This document shows, one piece after another, positions 9,183 to 22,899 of a stretch of 62,153 bases of DNA. Each line of letters begins with the position of its first letter. The first letter of the stretch is position 1. Source of the stretch: Nephromyces sp. MM_2019 (lineage: Eukaryota; Apicomplexa; Aconoidasida; Nephromycida); contig JADHZB010001194.1 of assembly GCA_015657535.1 (NCBI GenBank), positions 7,237 through 69,389 on the forward strand, given 5' to 3'. The position numbers and the translations under genes are program-made. The notes under the pieces were generated by a model. It was not told the origin of the DNA. It saw only the letters and a program-made list of their open reading frames with translations, and did not search any database.

Positions 9183-12100
9183 TCATGCCCTCAAATTGTC
9201 TTCCATTCTCTCATCCAGGAGCTGACATATATGATATTATCAAGAGTTATATGATTCTACAACTTTCTAGAAAACAGATAATTAAGAAGCAAGACTGTAA
9301 AGGAGCCCTATTGATTACTTACTTTGCCTCTTCGCTTTGATTAAGCAGGAATGCAAGCTGCCTTCTCCATTGTTCCCTAACGGTGTCCTCCAGAAAGCGC
9401 AACTTAAGAATAGCGCTATCAACTTGTTTAGTGCTTTTTTTGGGATTTCTAAAGCTGTAAATCATAGTACATGCTTCGGAAGACCCAAAGTCAACCTGAG
9501 GAGAGGGATAATGCTCACGCTTAGAAATTGCCTAATTAATATTTTTATGAATTTACAAACCTTAACTATATTCCGGACGGCGTACTTAGCTCTAAGCGCC
9601 ATACATTTTTCTAGTGAAACTCGAAGCCGCTCTGAAGGGGAAATTTTCGCGACATCTGTCAAGTTCAAAGTTGCCTTTAGCCAGCTTGGAACTGCCTATT
9701 TCGCATAGCAATGTATAGAGTTGAGTACCGTGAATATAATAAAGATGTGTACAAATTTTTACCTGAATCGCTTGCATCCTTCCTCTAAGTAAGCTCGGCT
9801 CATCTTCGGCAGTTTTAGAACCCACGTAGCCCATGAAATTGTTCAATAAAGCCTGACTTTTGGATCCTTTTTCGCCTGGACTAGCGCCTAGTATTGTGTG
9901 CATGGCGTGGTTTTGAGTACTTCGTTTCTGCTAAATTACGCCAAGGTGTAAAGAAATGCTGTCTTACCTTCGACGTGCAGCCAAAAGTCCCAGTCAATAT
10001 AAAACTCGTAAATATCTATTTCGCGCATAAGAAAGAAACGATAATACTTATGGGTTCGATTGATTCGATGGCTCCATTTACTAATTCGCAGTTCATTGCA
10101 GTAGCTGCTTTAATAGGGAATTAGAAGCTTACGTGAATGGGTCATCACGAAAAAGCCAGCGACCTCATCTTCTTCCTAGTATAACAATCAGCGGACTTTG
10201 CGTTTGAACGTGATTTGCGGTCATAGCATGATTTATTTCAAGCGAAAAAAGCTTACGTAGCAACTCACCAATTTATATGCAAAGCTAGCTATAATAATAT
10301 GGTCCAAATTTCTTATGTGTGGTTCCAAGCAGCTTTGAAAAGTTTTGTCCAGTGTCACATTTATCCTTGATTTTTGAGAAGACCCTACAACATAGCGCAG
10401 TGAATGGCAAGTAATCTTAAATTAAAGTTTTCTGAGGATGTACCTCCTCAATTTCGTACCAGAAAGGACAGAAAGGCACAGAGCCACTTTATCTCGACTA
10501 AATACCTGAAAAATGTAAGGTTGGCACTTATCTGTTTACTGCTGAAAATTTCAGTTACCTCTTGCCTATTTCAATCTGTGCAGCCGCCATATTGTACTGG
10601 TAACTTTGCTTACTTATGGCAGCTGATTTTAGCACAATTTTGTTCTTAGGGGCCAAATTAATAAACCTTAGCAACTCACCTTGTGAAAAATTAGCACATC
10701 CCATATCTCAGAAACTTCCCCAATGAGTGATGCCTGCATAATTCGGACTTGCAAATACTCAAATTAGCATACTAAATTGCCTTACAGCTTTCGAAATTTT
10801 ACACACCTTCGACCAGCCTACAGCTAAAAGTTCTGGTGCATGTGCCGCGTAGCAAATCCTTGTCATTTTCGAGAAATCTCGTCGCGCCAATATTACCGTA
10901 GGTTCATCAAGAGGTGAAAACTCTTTGTTATCCGGCACTCGACTGAGTTCATTGGAATTTAAGATAACTCACGTAGAATGATTACATCATGGCATGGCAA
11001 CCACCATTGATAGCTGGGCTTTACAGTCGATGTAATAAACTTACATTCCTAAAGGCTTTTTCAGGATGTAGTATGCGTAATTAGTTATTACGACAACTTT
11101 CTCCTCCAATTCTCCTAAAGCATGCCATGCAAATAATGTTTTATAATGACCCAAAACACCTCAAGCATTCTGGAATAGCAATGTTACAAGTAGACTGAGG
11201 GAGCTTATGAGGTAACTCAGATCATTTTTTCGAGAAGAAATGGAAGCAGATTTGAGATCGGCCTCTTGCTGTCGAAACGAGATATATTAGACTGCCCTCC
11301 AGATAAACTTAAGCAAAGAAGTACAGATTTAGATAAACGATATAATACGCTTCAAGTAGCTTTATCTAGCAAGCCTGGCTATCCCGTTGAGGAAAATCTC
11401 GCGAACATTCAAGTCCAACGTCAAATTATTTCCAAATGTGTGTAGCGACGAACAATTCTCTCATGAGCTTTGCAGCAGGAAAACACTTTACAGGGCACCT
11501 ACAGCTTCTGGATGTGGATCATACGATTGGGTCAGTCTAAGGATGCTAATTGACTGCCGGCATTACAGCATCAAGCATTAAACTCTTGCTATTGTACAAA
11601 ATTAAGCCTTAATTTTTAGCCTTTCATGAGTTCTCTTATTGTTTTGCTTAACTTTTTTTACCTTGGCTCAGCAAAGAGCACCAATGTATCGCAATATCCA
11701 GTCTTAGCACACGTTCTGCACGATCAAACTTTCGAACAAACATAGTCTCCTGAAATGTCGAGGAAAAAAAAAATCTTACCTCATAACTTGTTAATAGAGT
11801 GTTTAATGGCAAAATTTCATATCTGATACTATATCAAGATACCAGTATTCATTGCAGTAGACGTAGTATATTCAATAAAAAAGCTGCACTATTATATTTC
11901 CGCCCTGGAATTTGCATAAAATTTATTGAGCCCAAATCTTGTGTGCGAAAGCCATAGGCAAATAAATATCAATATCCCTCCAATAGCAATCACTGAAATC
12001 ATATAGCATTATCACACAATAAAGGGAATCCCCTCAGTAGTGTTACTTTAGCGAAAACTAGGCGTACTCGGTAATTACTACTATGAAGCACTAGGCAATT

Positions 12101-12900
12101 CGGCTTCGGTAAATATCTTACCATTTTCTTTGTACAAGAAATATTTTGGCATTTTTGTAGACCGCTAGATGCAGCGCAAAGACAACAACAAAATTAATTA
12201 TTTTTTATCAATTCATACTGCTCTTAAAGGCAAGATATCTTTAAAATTGACGGAAGGTTTAAAATCCCAAGCAGCTTCACCATTTAAACCCTTTAAAAAG
12301 CATTGGGTGACTGAGTTTATTATACAACCTAAACTTCTAGAGTGAGTACTCTTACCAAGCTTCTTTTAAATTTTCCTGTGATAATACTATCTGTCAACTC
12401 GAAGAGGAAACTTTGCCTAATAGGAACCAAGTTGAAGTATCTTTCCTGATAATTTTTCGCAGATAAAAAGGCAATTATTAACACTGGGTAGCCACAAGAT
12501 AGCCAAAGATTATTCATTGATAAAATTTCATAAATCATGGTTTCATGCCTTTAGATTATTTGATGGTTACTTGAGTTGCTTCTTTTGAAACATTCAGCAG
12601 TAGTGAAGCTAACTCACGTGATGAATTGCCTCCATTACACGATATTTCAGTGTATTTGAGAGCTCTATTATTCCGGAAATAGCCAATATATAATCATGTC
12701 TCATTACTGCAAAAATATTACCGAAACGTAATGACGCCAATTATCGAATTCGAATGCTTTTTTCTTGTTTTAAGCTTACCATCACGCTGGGTGACGGTAG
12801 TTGCAGTAAAGAGATGGCCTATGTAGGTTCCACTGAATACAGGTACAGTAATTTCGAATTTAAGAGTATAATTCTCAAGAAATCCCGTTGAATTAATTAA
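9183..12900 (-). CDS. Many-exon protein with WD40-like stretch, unidentified
   Basis: Nine exons keep phase through eight introns: 10807-10942, 10680-10733, 10460-10505, 10269-10384, 10133-10175, 10048-10104, 9968-10015, 9763-9887 and 9561-9695. A helical exon ending at 9323 (containing AILKLRFLEDTVREQWRRQL) and a short last exon with TGA at 9183 probably finish the gene. The join ICYAAHAPELLAVGWSK plus ASLIGEVSEIWDVLIFHK is the pattern of a WD40 blade (LLAVG...IWDV). After the beta-rich part comes a helical tail (RVSLEKCMALRAKYAVRN, then the exon above), as in many WD40-plus-helix scaffold proteins. Likely upstream exons are 12356-12445 (NLVPIRQSFLFELTDSIITG) and one ending at 12780 (FEITVPVFSGTYIGHLFTAT); the 5' end is not found. 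Introns here range from 28 to about 175 nt. Coding status is strong; the WD40 call is moderate. Confidence 0.68.
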
Positions 12901-13049
12901 TATCAATTTTTATTCTAAAGAATTCAATAAGTAAAGTTTCAAAAAATAAGGAACCCCAGCTAGCTTCATACCTAGATGTGCCGGCGTCCAACCTTAAATC
13001 AAACTGAATCATCAGAACGAGCAGCTTGATTAGCGTTTTAGACACGAAT

Positions 13050-15642
13050 TTCTTAATGGATTCCTCAACACACCACCTCTGCAAAGATTAAACTACTCGG
13101 CGAAATGTTTTACTAAATAAAAGTATGGCGCGCCAATTTTGCATAAAAGGGTACTTTCATTATGAAAATTCCCAAATAGGTTTACTAAGTTTCAAGAAGC
13201 AGTATTTTTTAAGGAAAATTTTTCACCTGCTTTTTCATACACGACAAAGACGCCTGCAAAGTTTATAAAAACTAACACAACCTCTCAAAGGTTCGACCGC
13301 ACTAAAGCTATTCACTTCCCTATAATTCATTAGCATCACACTTCCATTCAAATCACTTTTTCAGCTTATTTGCAAAAATTTGATCAATTAAGCGCTATCG
13401 ATTTGTGCCTCATATTAAAATTTGATACCCCAGTTTTAAATATAAAATTTTGAGTGGCTTACCTGGATGGAGAAATATTTCGAAAATTTTACGTAGTACA
13501 CTTGATTAAATATTTTTGATGTTAATCGAGCCATTTCCGCGCATAATGCCTAAGAATTTGTTTACCGCAAAGTTTATTAATATTTTTTTGAAGATATTAA
13601 AACTTCATTAAAAACTTTGCCACGAAGTCTCTAGCTTAAAATAGCATAAAATGGTATAATTTCAAAAGTTTCCAATTTTCTTTACGGAAAGATGATAATC
13701 GCTTAGAATATAAAAAATTTCTTGGATATACGAACCTTTTGTATGCAAACCTATTTCTCCCATTTATGTATCCAAACAGCAAATTTTTGTTTGAAAAAAC
13801 TTGATTTCAAAAACAGAAACTAGACAGATTATTTGCCTTTTTCTTGCACAATTAACCATAAAATTGCTGCTGAAATCATAAGCAATGAACATATTTACGT
13901 CGCGCTTCATACTATCATTCCCACAGGGACTCATTTTCATGCTTCCATACCTCTTCATTCTGCTCCAGGGGACGAGTTGTTGACTGAGTCAGCAGATATA
14001 GCAATGGCCTCGCAATTTTTGTCATTATTCTATACAATCCAATTAATATGAAAATTTGTTAGCTAGTCACAGAGTACATAAAGCTCTAAACAAAATGCCA
14101 GGGTATATACCACTCTAAAACAGAAAAAAAAATTGCAGGTCTAATATATAAAGTTAGAGTGAAGATTTTTTAAAAATAAAGCACACATACGAATATTAGT
14201 CAAAAACCGCAATAGAGCGCTTAAGCTCATTGGAATACAAATACTAGCAAATTTTAATACCAAAAAACAAGAATGTATTTAAAGTTCTCAAATAACAATA
14301 TTAAAGATAAATTTTTTGAAGTATAAATGACTTCTTTTAAGGATTCTATTGAAAAATAATAGTTTAAAATTAAGTTAATAATTTAAAAAAATTATACTTA
14401 AATTTGCGCTATAGACAATTTTCTATCAAACAGAAGCAATGCAAAATAAAAGGTTTCTGTGCTTTTCAAAGAAACTAGGCAAAAGCCTTGCTTTCCAAAA
14501 TTTCAATATAGCAAAAATAAAAATAAAGTTTTCGGACCCGATAAGACCATAAATCTATACATTCTCTTCATATTGCCGGAAATTTTAGCGCCTTCATCCA
14601 GTGTTTTACAGGTAATTCAAAAGGCATGTAAAGCGATAAATTAAAACCTTTCTTAATAGATGATTAAGGAGATGCTATACAAAATTTACCTGCAGATCAT
14701 ATCGTAGATTATTATCAAGTCCATTGACTCTGCCTGCAATATTTTATGGAGACTTTTTTGTATAGCTTTATCTTGTTTATTTGATATAAAAACTAAACAA
14801 ACTCAAATTTTAACAGCAAAACTTCTTGGAGCAGTAACTTTACCTTTTCAAATAACTAAAAACTTCAAAGCTAGCAGTCTGCTTGTTCTGCTATTATGCT
14901 TAAAATAGTGGCTCAATGCTATACTTTTAACAAAAAACCTTTGAGGCCAATAAATTATTAAATATACAAAAATTGCGCAAACTTTTTAGTGCATGTTATC
15001 CAGAAAAGACATGCTAAACATTACCGGTTGATCAATCTCAAACTCGACAATCTTAGTGGCTATCCTTAAAAACTTGCTAGCTATATTGCAGTCCAGATAG
15101 GAAAAATTTTCCATCTAAATAGTTTTTATTAAGAATAATTCTTTAAAATGATAAAGCACAAGTATTAACTCTAACTAAAACTATGAAAGTTCATTTATGA
15201 AATGCTTCATGTGCACACAGTACCGATGTATCAGTTCATCAAGTTGACAAACAATGTTTGATGCTGATTTTTTTTTAATTCATTTTTTTGGGTGAGAAGT
15301 AATAATTATACGGTCAAAAAATGCTTACTACTTCAAAAAGAGAGTTAAAAAATACGGGTCTTCTGCATATTCGAATTGTTTCAAGCCTCAGCTCCGGGCA
15401 GCTAGTATAACTCATCGAACTGTATAAGCACCTGTAAAAACAGTCACAGCGAAGATAACTTTTTAAATCTCTGAGCACTTCAGTGACCAAAAAATTGTGC
15501 TAGTACTGTAGGCTAGAAAATTTTGTTTTTTTCCATTTTTATCTAACATATATACCTCTATAACATTTGTAGACATCTTTGAAAATGGATATCAAAGCTT
15601 CTTCACGACAGTAAAAAAATTTTCAAGAAAATCACTTAAATC
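13050..15642. other. A-rich stretch between two minus-strand genes
   Basis: Several short minus-strand frames here look partly protein-like, for example CVEESIKKFVSKTLIKLLVL just below 13084 with a donor near 12977, and one near 13950-14010 containing TQSTTRPLEQNEE before GTATGG. They may be 5' exons of the WD40-like gene. From about 14.1 to 15.6 kb I see no exon; the DNA is A-rich on this strand. Promoter and UTR of one or both genes must lie here. Confidence 0.35.
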
Positions 15643-18600
15643 TTATCCATTTTCACTTCCATTAAAAAGTCTTTTCCCATTTAATTTTTCCATACCGAAA
15701 TACTGCGGATAATACGTAAACGCCGTTAACAAGGTCGTGAGAGTAGTCTTTCCAATACTATAATCACAGTACAAAAGTACAAATAGACTTCCAAAAATAT
15801 CATAACACGCATGATAACCCTCTAATTTTGCATTGCCCAAAACCCAATTTTTTTTTGTATGATTCACTTAAATCAAATAGAGAATACATTAAAATAGAAA
15901 AAGCATTGCATTTCAGGAAATTAAACCTTATCACTTTAAAATTTCGTTGAAATTTCCTCTGATATGCACGTTTTTTGCAAGCGTATGACTGGCCGAAAGC
16001 CAGCCCCTTGCTAGTTATATTATTATCCAGCTGGCAACAAACTTTTTGTCTTACCCCACCACTTCCATAAAGCTTAGTGGCAGATAACAAGTGAGTAGCT
16101 TCAATGTCTTCATCTGACAAATTTCAAGCGTTAATGCAGCTTGTATAAGCTATATCTTCTTTTACACATAGTGAATCAAAAAAAGAAAAAGCTTACGTAC
16201 CCATAAATTCCGTGATTTCGTGCATTTTTATTTCTTGCTCCGTCGCTTCTTCTTGCTATAAAAATCATTAAAAACACACAAAAATTTTGTAAGTGGCTTA
16301 TTAAATCTGAAAAATCATTTTTCACTTATTAGCAAAAGCATCCCCAGTTTATAAAAATGTAGAAAAATCCGCTTTAACCTATTCTTAATAATAAAAAATC
16401 TTTTTAAGCACCATTTTCTAGCTATTCCAAGAAGCTTAAAAAGTCTGAAAATATCAATTTTTTGCTTTAAATGCTTTTTTTAATTAGTAATCAGCTAAAT
16501 TATTATCAAAACAGAAATTTTATAAATACAAATCTCCCATTAAAAGCAGATAAAATTTTTTCAACGTACAATGGCGTCTTCTCCAGCAATTTTAAATCTG
16601 TAGCCACGCTGTGATGCTTCATCTCTGTTTACTTCCATTTTCAAACTAGAGGTATCAGAACCTGCATCACTTTCCTGTATCAACATATTTGGAAGCCAAA
16701 TTATGTGCTGAATAAATAGCTTTAAAGGCACATCCAGCACTAGAGAAACGTAAATATTTCACTATTAATTTTTTTTAATTTTAGAAAGGAATCAGCCTTT
16801 CATGTTCAACTAAAAAACGATCTTAATGGTATCCTAACTCTTTGTAATGGAAGTAAAAAGTAAATTCTATGCTTTTTAAATTTTTTTTCAAAATATAGGG
16901 TTTAGCCAGGTTGCTAAGTACTTCTTCTACAAGGTATTTTTTTCTTTTAGCTAATGTTTTTTTCTAGTGAAAAAATTAATATTAAATTCTAGGGTGGGTA
17001 AGCCAATTCTTGTCTTTGAGCTTCCGTGAACGCTCCTTCACATTATACCTGTTTTGTGGCTTCTTCTTCAAATTCTTCTACTTTTCCCTTCAGACACCCA
17101 GCCCAAAACTCTGAAGTTTTCAGGATCCCATCTTCTTCGCTAAGTCAAAAAATATGCCATTTTGAAGGAACAATAGATTGATCAAAATACATGAAAAATG
17201 CAAGTTTATAACACGGTTATAAGCTGCTTTCAAAACTTACCAGATGATGTTATCAGTTCCCAAATAATTTAAAGGAAGATCCTTCATTAATTTGATTGAT
17301 TGCAAAATTAAAGTGCTCCCCGAGTTATGAAGATATGCCTAAAGGGCACCAAAAAGCGCACACACGCACGCACCATTTTTTATTTTTTAGTCCATTGTAA
17401 TACGCATATCTCATTGAGATATCCTCGTACAATAACTGATGTTATGATACAAACTACACGGTTTAATAAAAAAATTCATTCAGTTTTTCAGCGATAATAT
17501 CTACATCCACTACAAGAAATTTCCTCACAAAAAAACTCTATGCAGCTCAATCTAAACGCTCATTCCACAAAATCCTCAGCTTCAACCAAATTTTTAGTCG
17601 GCTGGCTTAAAAAAAACTCAAAAGCAGAGAAAAGCATCATATGGTTAAACACACAAAAAAAACCGTCATTTTCATTCCAAATTCGCTGCTTTCTGATATT
17701 TCGTTCTGCATTGATAAATAATCTAAATTAGTTGTAATTGAGCCTTTAAAACAATAATCAGCAGTGATTGCTCCGGAATTTAAGTATTTTAAATTAAGGC
17801 CAATCAAATTCCCTCTATTAGTCAATGTATAAACCTTTTTTGTGCAAAGAGCAGGTAGGGTGTCTTATTTGACTAAATTATATAAAAAAAACAACTGCCC
17901 AATTGTAAATCTAGAGGATTAAAGGTAATATAGAAAAGGCATGGTACTAGCGTTGCAAACAGATTTGTCATTGTCTACATTATAATAGAATTATAGGCTC
18001 ATTAGCAGTTAATGATGTCTTACTTCATGCTGTATATCTCTATCTTCACGTTCCAAATCCGTCATCTTGTTTATTTTATCAAGGATAACATCATCCTTTT
18101 CCCACATTTTAGACTCTTCCTCGCAGATTTCCTGGTTTAGCCACATAACAAAATATTTCATTCCACTTCTAGGACTTAATTGCAGAACATTAAAGCTTTC
18201 TGCTTTAAAAATAAAAACTTAGATTTTAAAGGCAGTATCAATTACAAGTCATCTAACTCAAAACTTCACGTAGCGATGCCTCGCAAAGAAATTTTCCAAA
18301 AATCATCACAAGCCAAAAGAGTTCTTAAATTTGTTTCTAGTTTTGTTAAAGTTTTTTAAAAATTGCATAGAGTACTTAAGAAAATTATCAGCCATCACTT
18401 TCAGCATATTTTGCAGTTTTATTGATGCGAATTGAATTTTTTTTGTAAGCTTCTGATACTCAACTCAAGATTTCTTTCACGTTATGTTTCTAATAAAAAT
18501 AGCTTTTTAACGCTCACAAAAGATACATTCTATTAATATTTCACGAGAATCTTAAAGCTTCAGATTTAAATTTTTTTCGCGAGTAGTTTGGGTAGCTACT

Positions 18601-21600
18601 TCAAGAGGATATGAATTACTTTAAAGCTCTTAGTTGCCTCAACATCCTCGGAGTTAAGCAGATTTCCTTGCAAAATATCGCCTATTCGATGCAATACTCG
18701 GAAGAATACCGAACCATGTGCTTCAAGCCTGAATTTACCCTGGAAGGACTGCAGTAGAGTTTCTAAACTTCTTCCAGCCCAAGTAAACTCAATGGTGGTA
18801 ATCTGAATTTGAAGATGTAAAGAAGCAAACGGTGAGATTTGTGTATACGGAAGAAAATTCAAAATAGTAGCTATTACTCCTCACTGAAACAATTTTACCA
18901 ATTAGAAAAAACAATTTATCACATTTTCAGTAAAATTTGACGCTGAAAAACTGACTAAATTGGTTGATTGCGCTACATTAAATTGGATGATGACGCATTT
19001 TGTAATTTTCTAAAGCAAAAACAGCTAAAGAAAATGCTAAGGCAAATACATATATACGAAAGCAAAGTGTAAAAGCATCAAATTTTTAAAATAGCCAAGA
19101 CTTCACCAGCGAAAAGAAACTAATTGAACAAATTTTTGAGAGAAGTGAATTTTTAAAGCATGATTTAACACCTTCTAGTTCATGGAAATCATGATAATAC
19201 AACTAAGAGGAAGCCTAATAAAATCATGCCATCACTTTATAAGAAATCAGCAAAAATTTCAACTAAAATCCATTCTGCTTAAAATCAACTTTTTTAGAAT
19301 GAACCTCTAAAAAATATCTCAATTACTGTTTTGCCAATCCTTTTTTCATTTTACCTGATTAAGTAGCAAAAATTTTTTCTCTTCCAACAGTAAAATCTCT
19401 GGAAAAACCTTCTTTATATCAGCATCCCTAAAGGTTAGTTAAACTAGAAGAACTGTAAAAAGCTTCAAACGTAGAAAGCACTAGTAGGGAGCATGTGGAA
19501 AAATAGATGATAAAAAGAAGGGATACACCCATTTTTTTGGGGTTATTCACTTCATGAAATGAAAGTTTTTGCCACTAGTAGGTTTAGCTTTGTCAATGTG
19601 CACACATTAAATTTACTTATTAAAGTGGCACCTGAAAAAGTTAAGAGTATCATCGCAATCAAGAATTTTATAATATTTATTTCTGAATAATAGTTTTTTC
19701 CCTAAATTTTTCTGATCAAAAGATATTTTAAAAATATTATTAATTTTATCTACACTTGTAAAGTATAGGTTAATATTAGCACTTTATAATGTCAAACATG
19801 ATAAGAATGCTGAAAATTGCTGTATTAAAGATATTATATGAAAAATATCTAAATTCAAGAATACAAAGTAATGCTTGCAGTAAAATTCACTTATAGTACA
19901 AACATTTAGTTCTTAGCCCAGAAGGTTCTCGAAGAAGCGCAAAGAAGCCTAAAAATTCGACGAAACTTCATAAAAAAAAGTTTATACCGCTGCCATACCC
20001 TTTTACCAAGGCTTACCGCATATAAACCCGAATCTCTGGCCAGAAATTAATCTGCTTCAGGGTATTAATAGTGCCAATCAATAGACTCAGAGCCCTCTCT
20101 TCCCTGACAAACAAAATAGGTATAAAAAAAAGATTTGCTTTGCAAGCAATATCATTTTTATATTAAAAATCATAGGTATCAAAAACTCTAGAAGAAAAAA
20201 TTATGGAAAATATATCCCCACCATATCTTGAAATTTCTATTATTGTGGATAGCAATTATCGCTTAAAGGGTGCCTAATCAGATTTGTATACCCATATCTC
20301 TTTTAAAAATGCTATCAAAGTCAAAAAGGCTGTTTTCATGCCTGCATAGTGCTGCTGAACAACGAAAAACCATCCGTGGCTTGGTGCTTATTAATATTAC
20401 CTTGATATACCGTGAAAATAAAGTCGATTAGTGCTTTATTCAATGGAAAGAAACAAATTTTACAGCAAATCATCTTACGAGAGTACCAAAGTAGAGTTAG
20501 TGCACCAACTACTCTGTGGCAACTCAAATTGAGTGAGCAAGCGAAGTTTGACCCATATCTCGGCAAAAATCACTTGGTTATATTCTAAAAAAGCCTGGTA
20601 AATTTCAGCAGGCACTCTATATATGCAGCTTGCCATATTAATCTTCTATTAAAAATATTTAAACATGCTTACTCTTCTTCTCCCTTGAAATCTGAGTCCA
20701 AAACTTGTTGATAGGCCAAGAACAACGCTTTAATACTCTGTCTGGCATACTTTTCACGAAAAAATAGGCCAATTGGTCCTATTTTATCCCTCATTAGCCT
20801 CATTAGAAATATATTTATATAATTGAGGATCTCTATCCCGACCTCTGTTATAAACAAATAATAAGTAGCAACTGCTTAAAATTATTAACTCATGAGAAAG
20901 AAACATGAGTCAAGCTTTAATTTTTATCTATTTTCACAGCAATGAAAAATGCACAGAACGCTTCGTTGGTAGAAAATAGTCCTAGTCTCCACCCTTTTTT
21001 TCTTGAAAATAAAATTAGCACAGAGTTTGATTTTACAAGCCAGATTTTTGGCTTATTAAATTAATTTTTCTTTACTTACCATCAAAAATGATGGACTTGA
21101 AATTTATTAAAAGGTCAAGTACTTCTAGTATAACTTCACTTGTTATTGCTTCCAAATTTATTCTTGTCAAGCATTTCAACACCTCCAACTTTACAGCATT
21201 ACTAGGTACTTTTAAAAGCTCTGTAAGACGCTCGTCACGTTTTGTCTGCCCTCCTTGATAATTACGTATTTCCTGATACCAGATTGTCCATATGTGGCAA
21301 AAAGGAGGTGGCAATATCGCAAAAAGGTACGTTTGTACTAGTGTATTGATCATACTCCAAACGTTAGCATGTCTACTTCGCAATAAGATTGAATGATAGC
21401 ACCCTTATAAACTATTTATGTGGGATTCGCACAAACTTAATCTCGGGAAGTGCTTGGATCTACTCGGGTATTAAGGAAAAATTTTCCGCTATGTATGCAC
21501 ATTAATTTAGCTCACTGACAACTATGATATGCTTAAAAATCTAGGGTTTCAACTATATTGTGCACACTGCATCTAGCTTTGTAAAAAGATGCGCATTAAA

Positions 21601-22754
21601 GCAGTAAAATTTAAAGCATCCTTCAAGCAGTAATGGGCATGGTAATGCTAAACAGACTTAATGTATCTCGGAATGGGGGGAAGAGCACCTCCCTAGAGAG
21701 AATTTTGAGGCAAAAACTCAACTGCAGATACTGTCAACTAATAAAGCTACGAATAAATGCGAAGAACAACAAAAATAAAATATATTAAAAAATTTCATCA
21801 TGCTTGGAAGCATATACATAGTCTCTTTTATAGCTTCTAATTTAACAGGCACTAACGATTAAGTTCGCACGCACACTTTTATAAATCAAACAGCATTGAA
21901 ACTTAGTCACAATGTATATTTTGTAAAGCTAGAGCATTGAAATGGCATCATAATTACGAGATAGGGGTATTGAAATCTTGAATGAAGTGCTCAAAAATTC
22001 TAAAGGTGCACAAAAAAAATTGAGTTAACGGAAAAACAGCCACAGATATACATTTTCTTGAAAAACTTAATTGCAAAAGGCTAATACTTTCGCTTCCATA
22101 ACACATATAAAAGCACATGGTGTTTCGCCAATTTCTGTAGAAACCTTCAAGAGGGTTCCCTTAAGAAACTTGGGATGATGTTTCCAATTATTGTTGCGTT
22201 GAAAAATCATGTAGACATCTTCTAGGGACAGGCTAATTCCTAGCTTTTCAGGCATTTTCCGACGAAAAATACAAAACTGATTGGCATATATCCAGCTCGC
22301 AGCGGATATTTTTTCTTTGATTTCCTCACTAGTTATCTAAAAAAATCACGGCTGGACTCTATATCTAATACGCTAAACTGCTTGAGCAACAGTATACTTA
22401 AATATTCGAAAATCCCTAAAAGATTGAGAAATGCTCTTGGAGTAAAAGGATAATGCACCAAAACGTGATTGGATTGAAAGTTACAAACTTAAGTTGATAA
22501 AATTACTTATAAGGGGTATTGCTCCCTTGTGAAGTATATGCGATCATATACGAATCCAGCAATTCTATGCATTAATCTATTACCGGTGGCATAGTGCCTA
22601 TAGCCAGCTTATGAACTTAACTTACCGCAACGTAACAATTTTCTTCATGCTCCAGATAAAAAAAAAAAATGCTAGCGATAGCAGCGAAGACTTCGTGCAC
22701 GATGTCATTCGTTACTTCTCGCAAGCTCTTGACTTCGATAGGATCAATCTGAGC
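15643..22754 (-). CDS. Large helical-repeat (HEAT/ARM-like) protein, C-terminal exons
   Basis: A long chain of exons reads downward. The linked exons are 22626-22754, 22088-22336, 21080-21272, 20673-20844, 20401-20513, 20017-20103, 19355-19427, 18620-18802, 18024-18131, 17241-17338, 17049-17139, 16570-16674, 16201-16255, 16055-16113, 15759-15821 and 15643-15702 (stop). All junctions keep phase except that between 20401 and 20103, where a small exon may be missed; the link from 22088 to 21272 spans about 800 nt and could also hide one. The first two thirds is amphipathic helix after helix, e.g. NAVKLEVLKCLTRINLEAIT and IEILNYINIFLMRLMRDKIG, typical of HEAT/ARM solenoids. From about 18.1 kb the protein turns acidic and charged (EICEEESKMWEKDDVILDKI; VEEFEEEATKQESDAGSD), then ends in a short hydrophobic patch and RLFNGSENG. 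No enzyme motif seen. Cohesin or condensin HEAT subunits, exportins and proteasome activators share this build, but I cannot choose among them. Confidence 0.68.
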
Positions 22755-22899
22755 CTGCAGAATATAGAAAAAACCAATTTATGCTGAGACTCGATATTTG
22801 TTTCACTAAATACTGCATCCTTATGAGCATTTAATTTGCCTAATACACGAGCTTTTCATTGATCACTAATAGTCCAAACCTGTCGACTCCCCGACCCCT

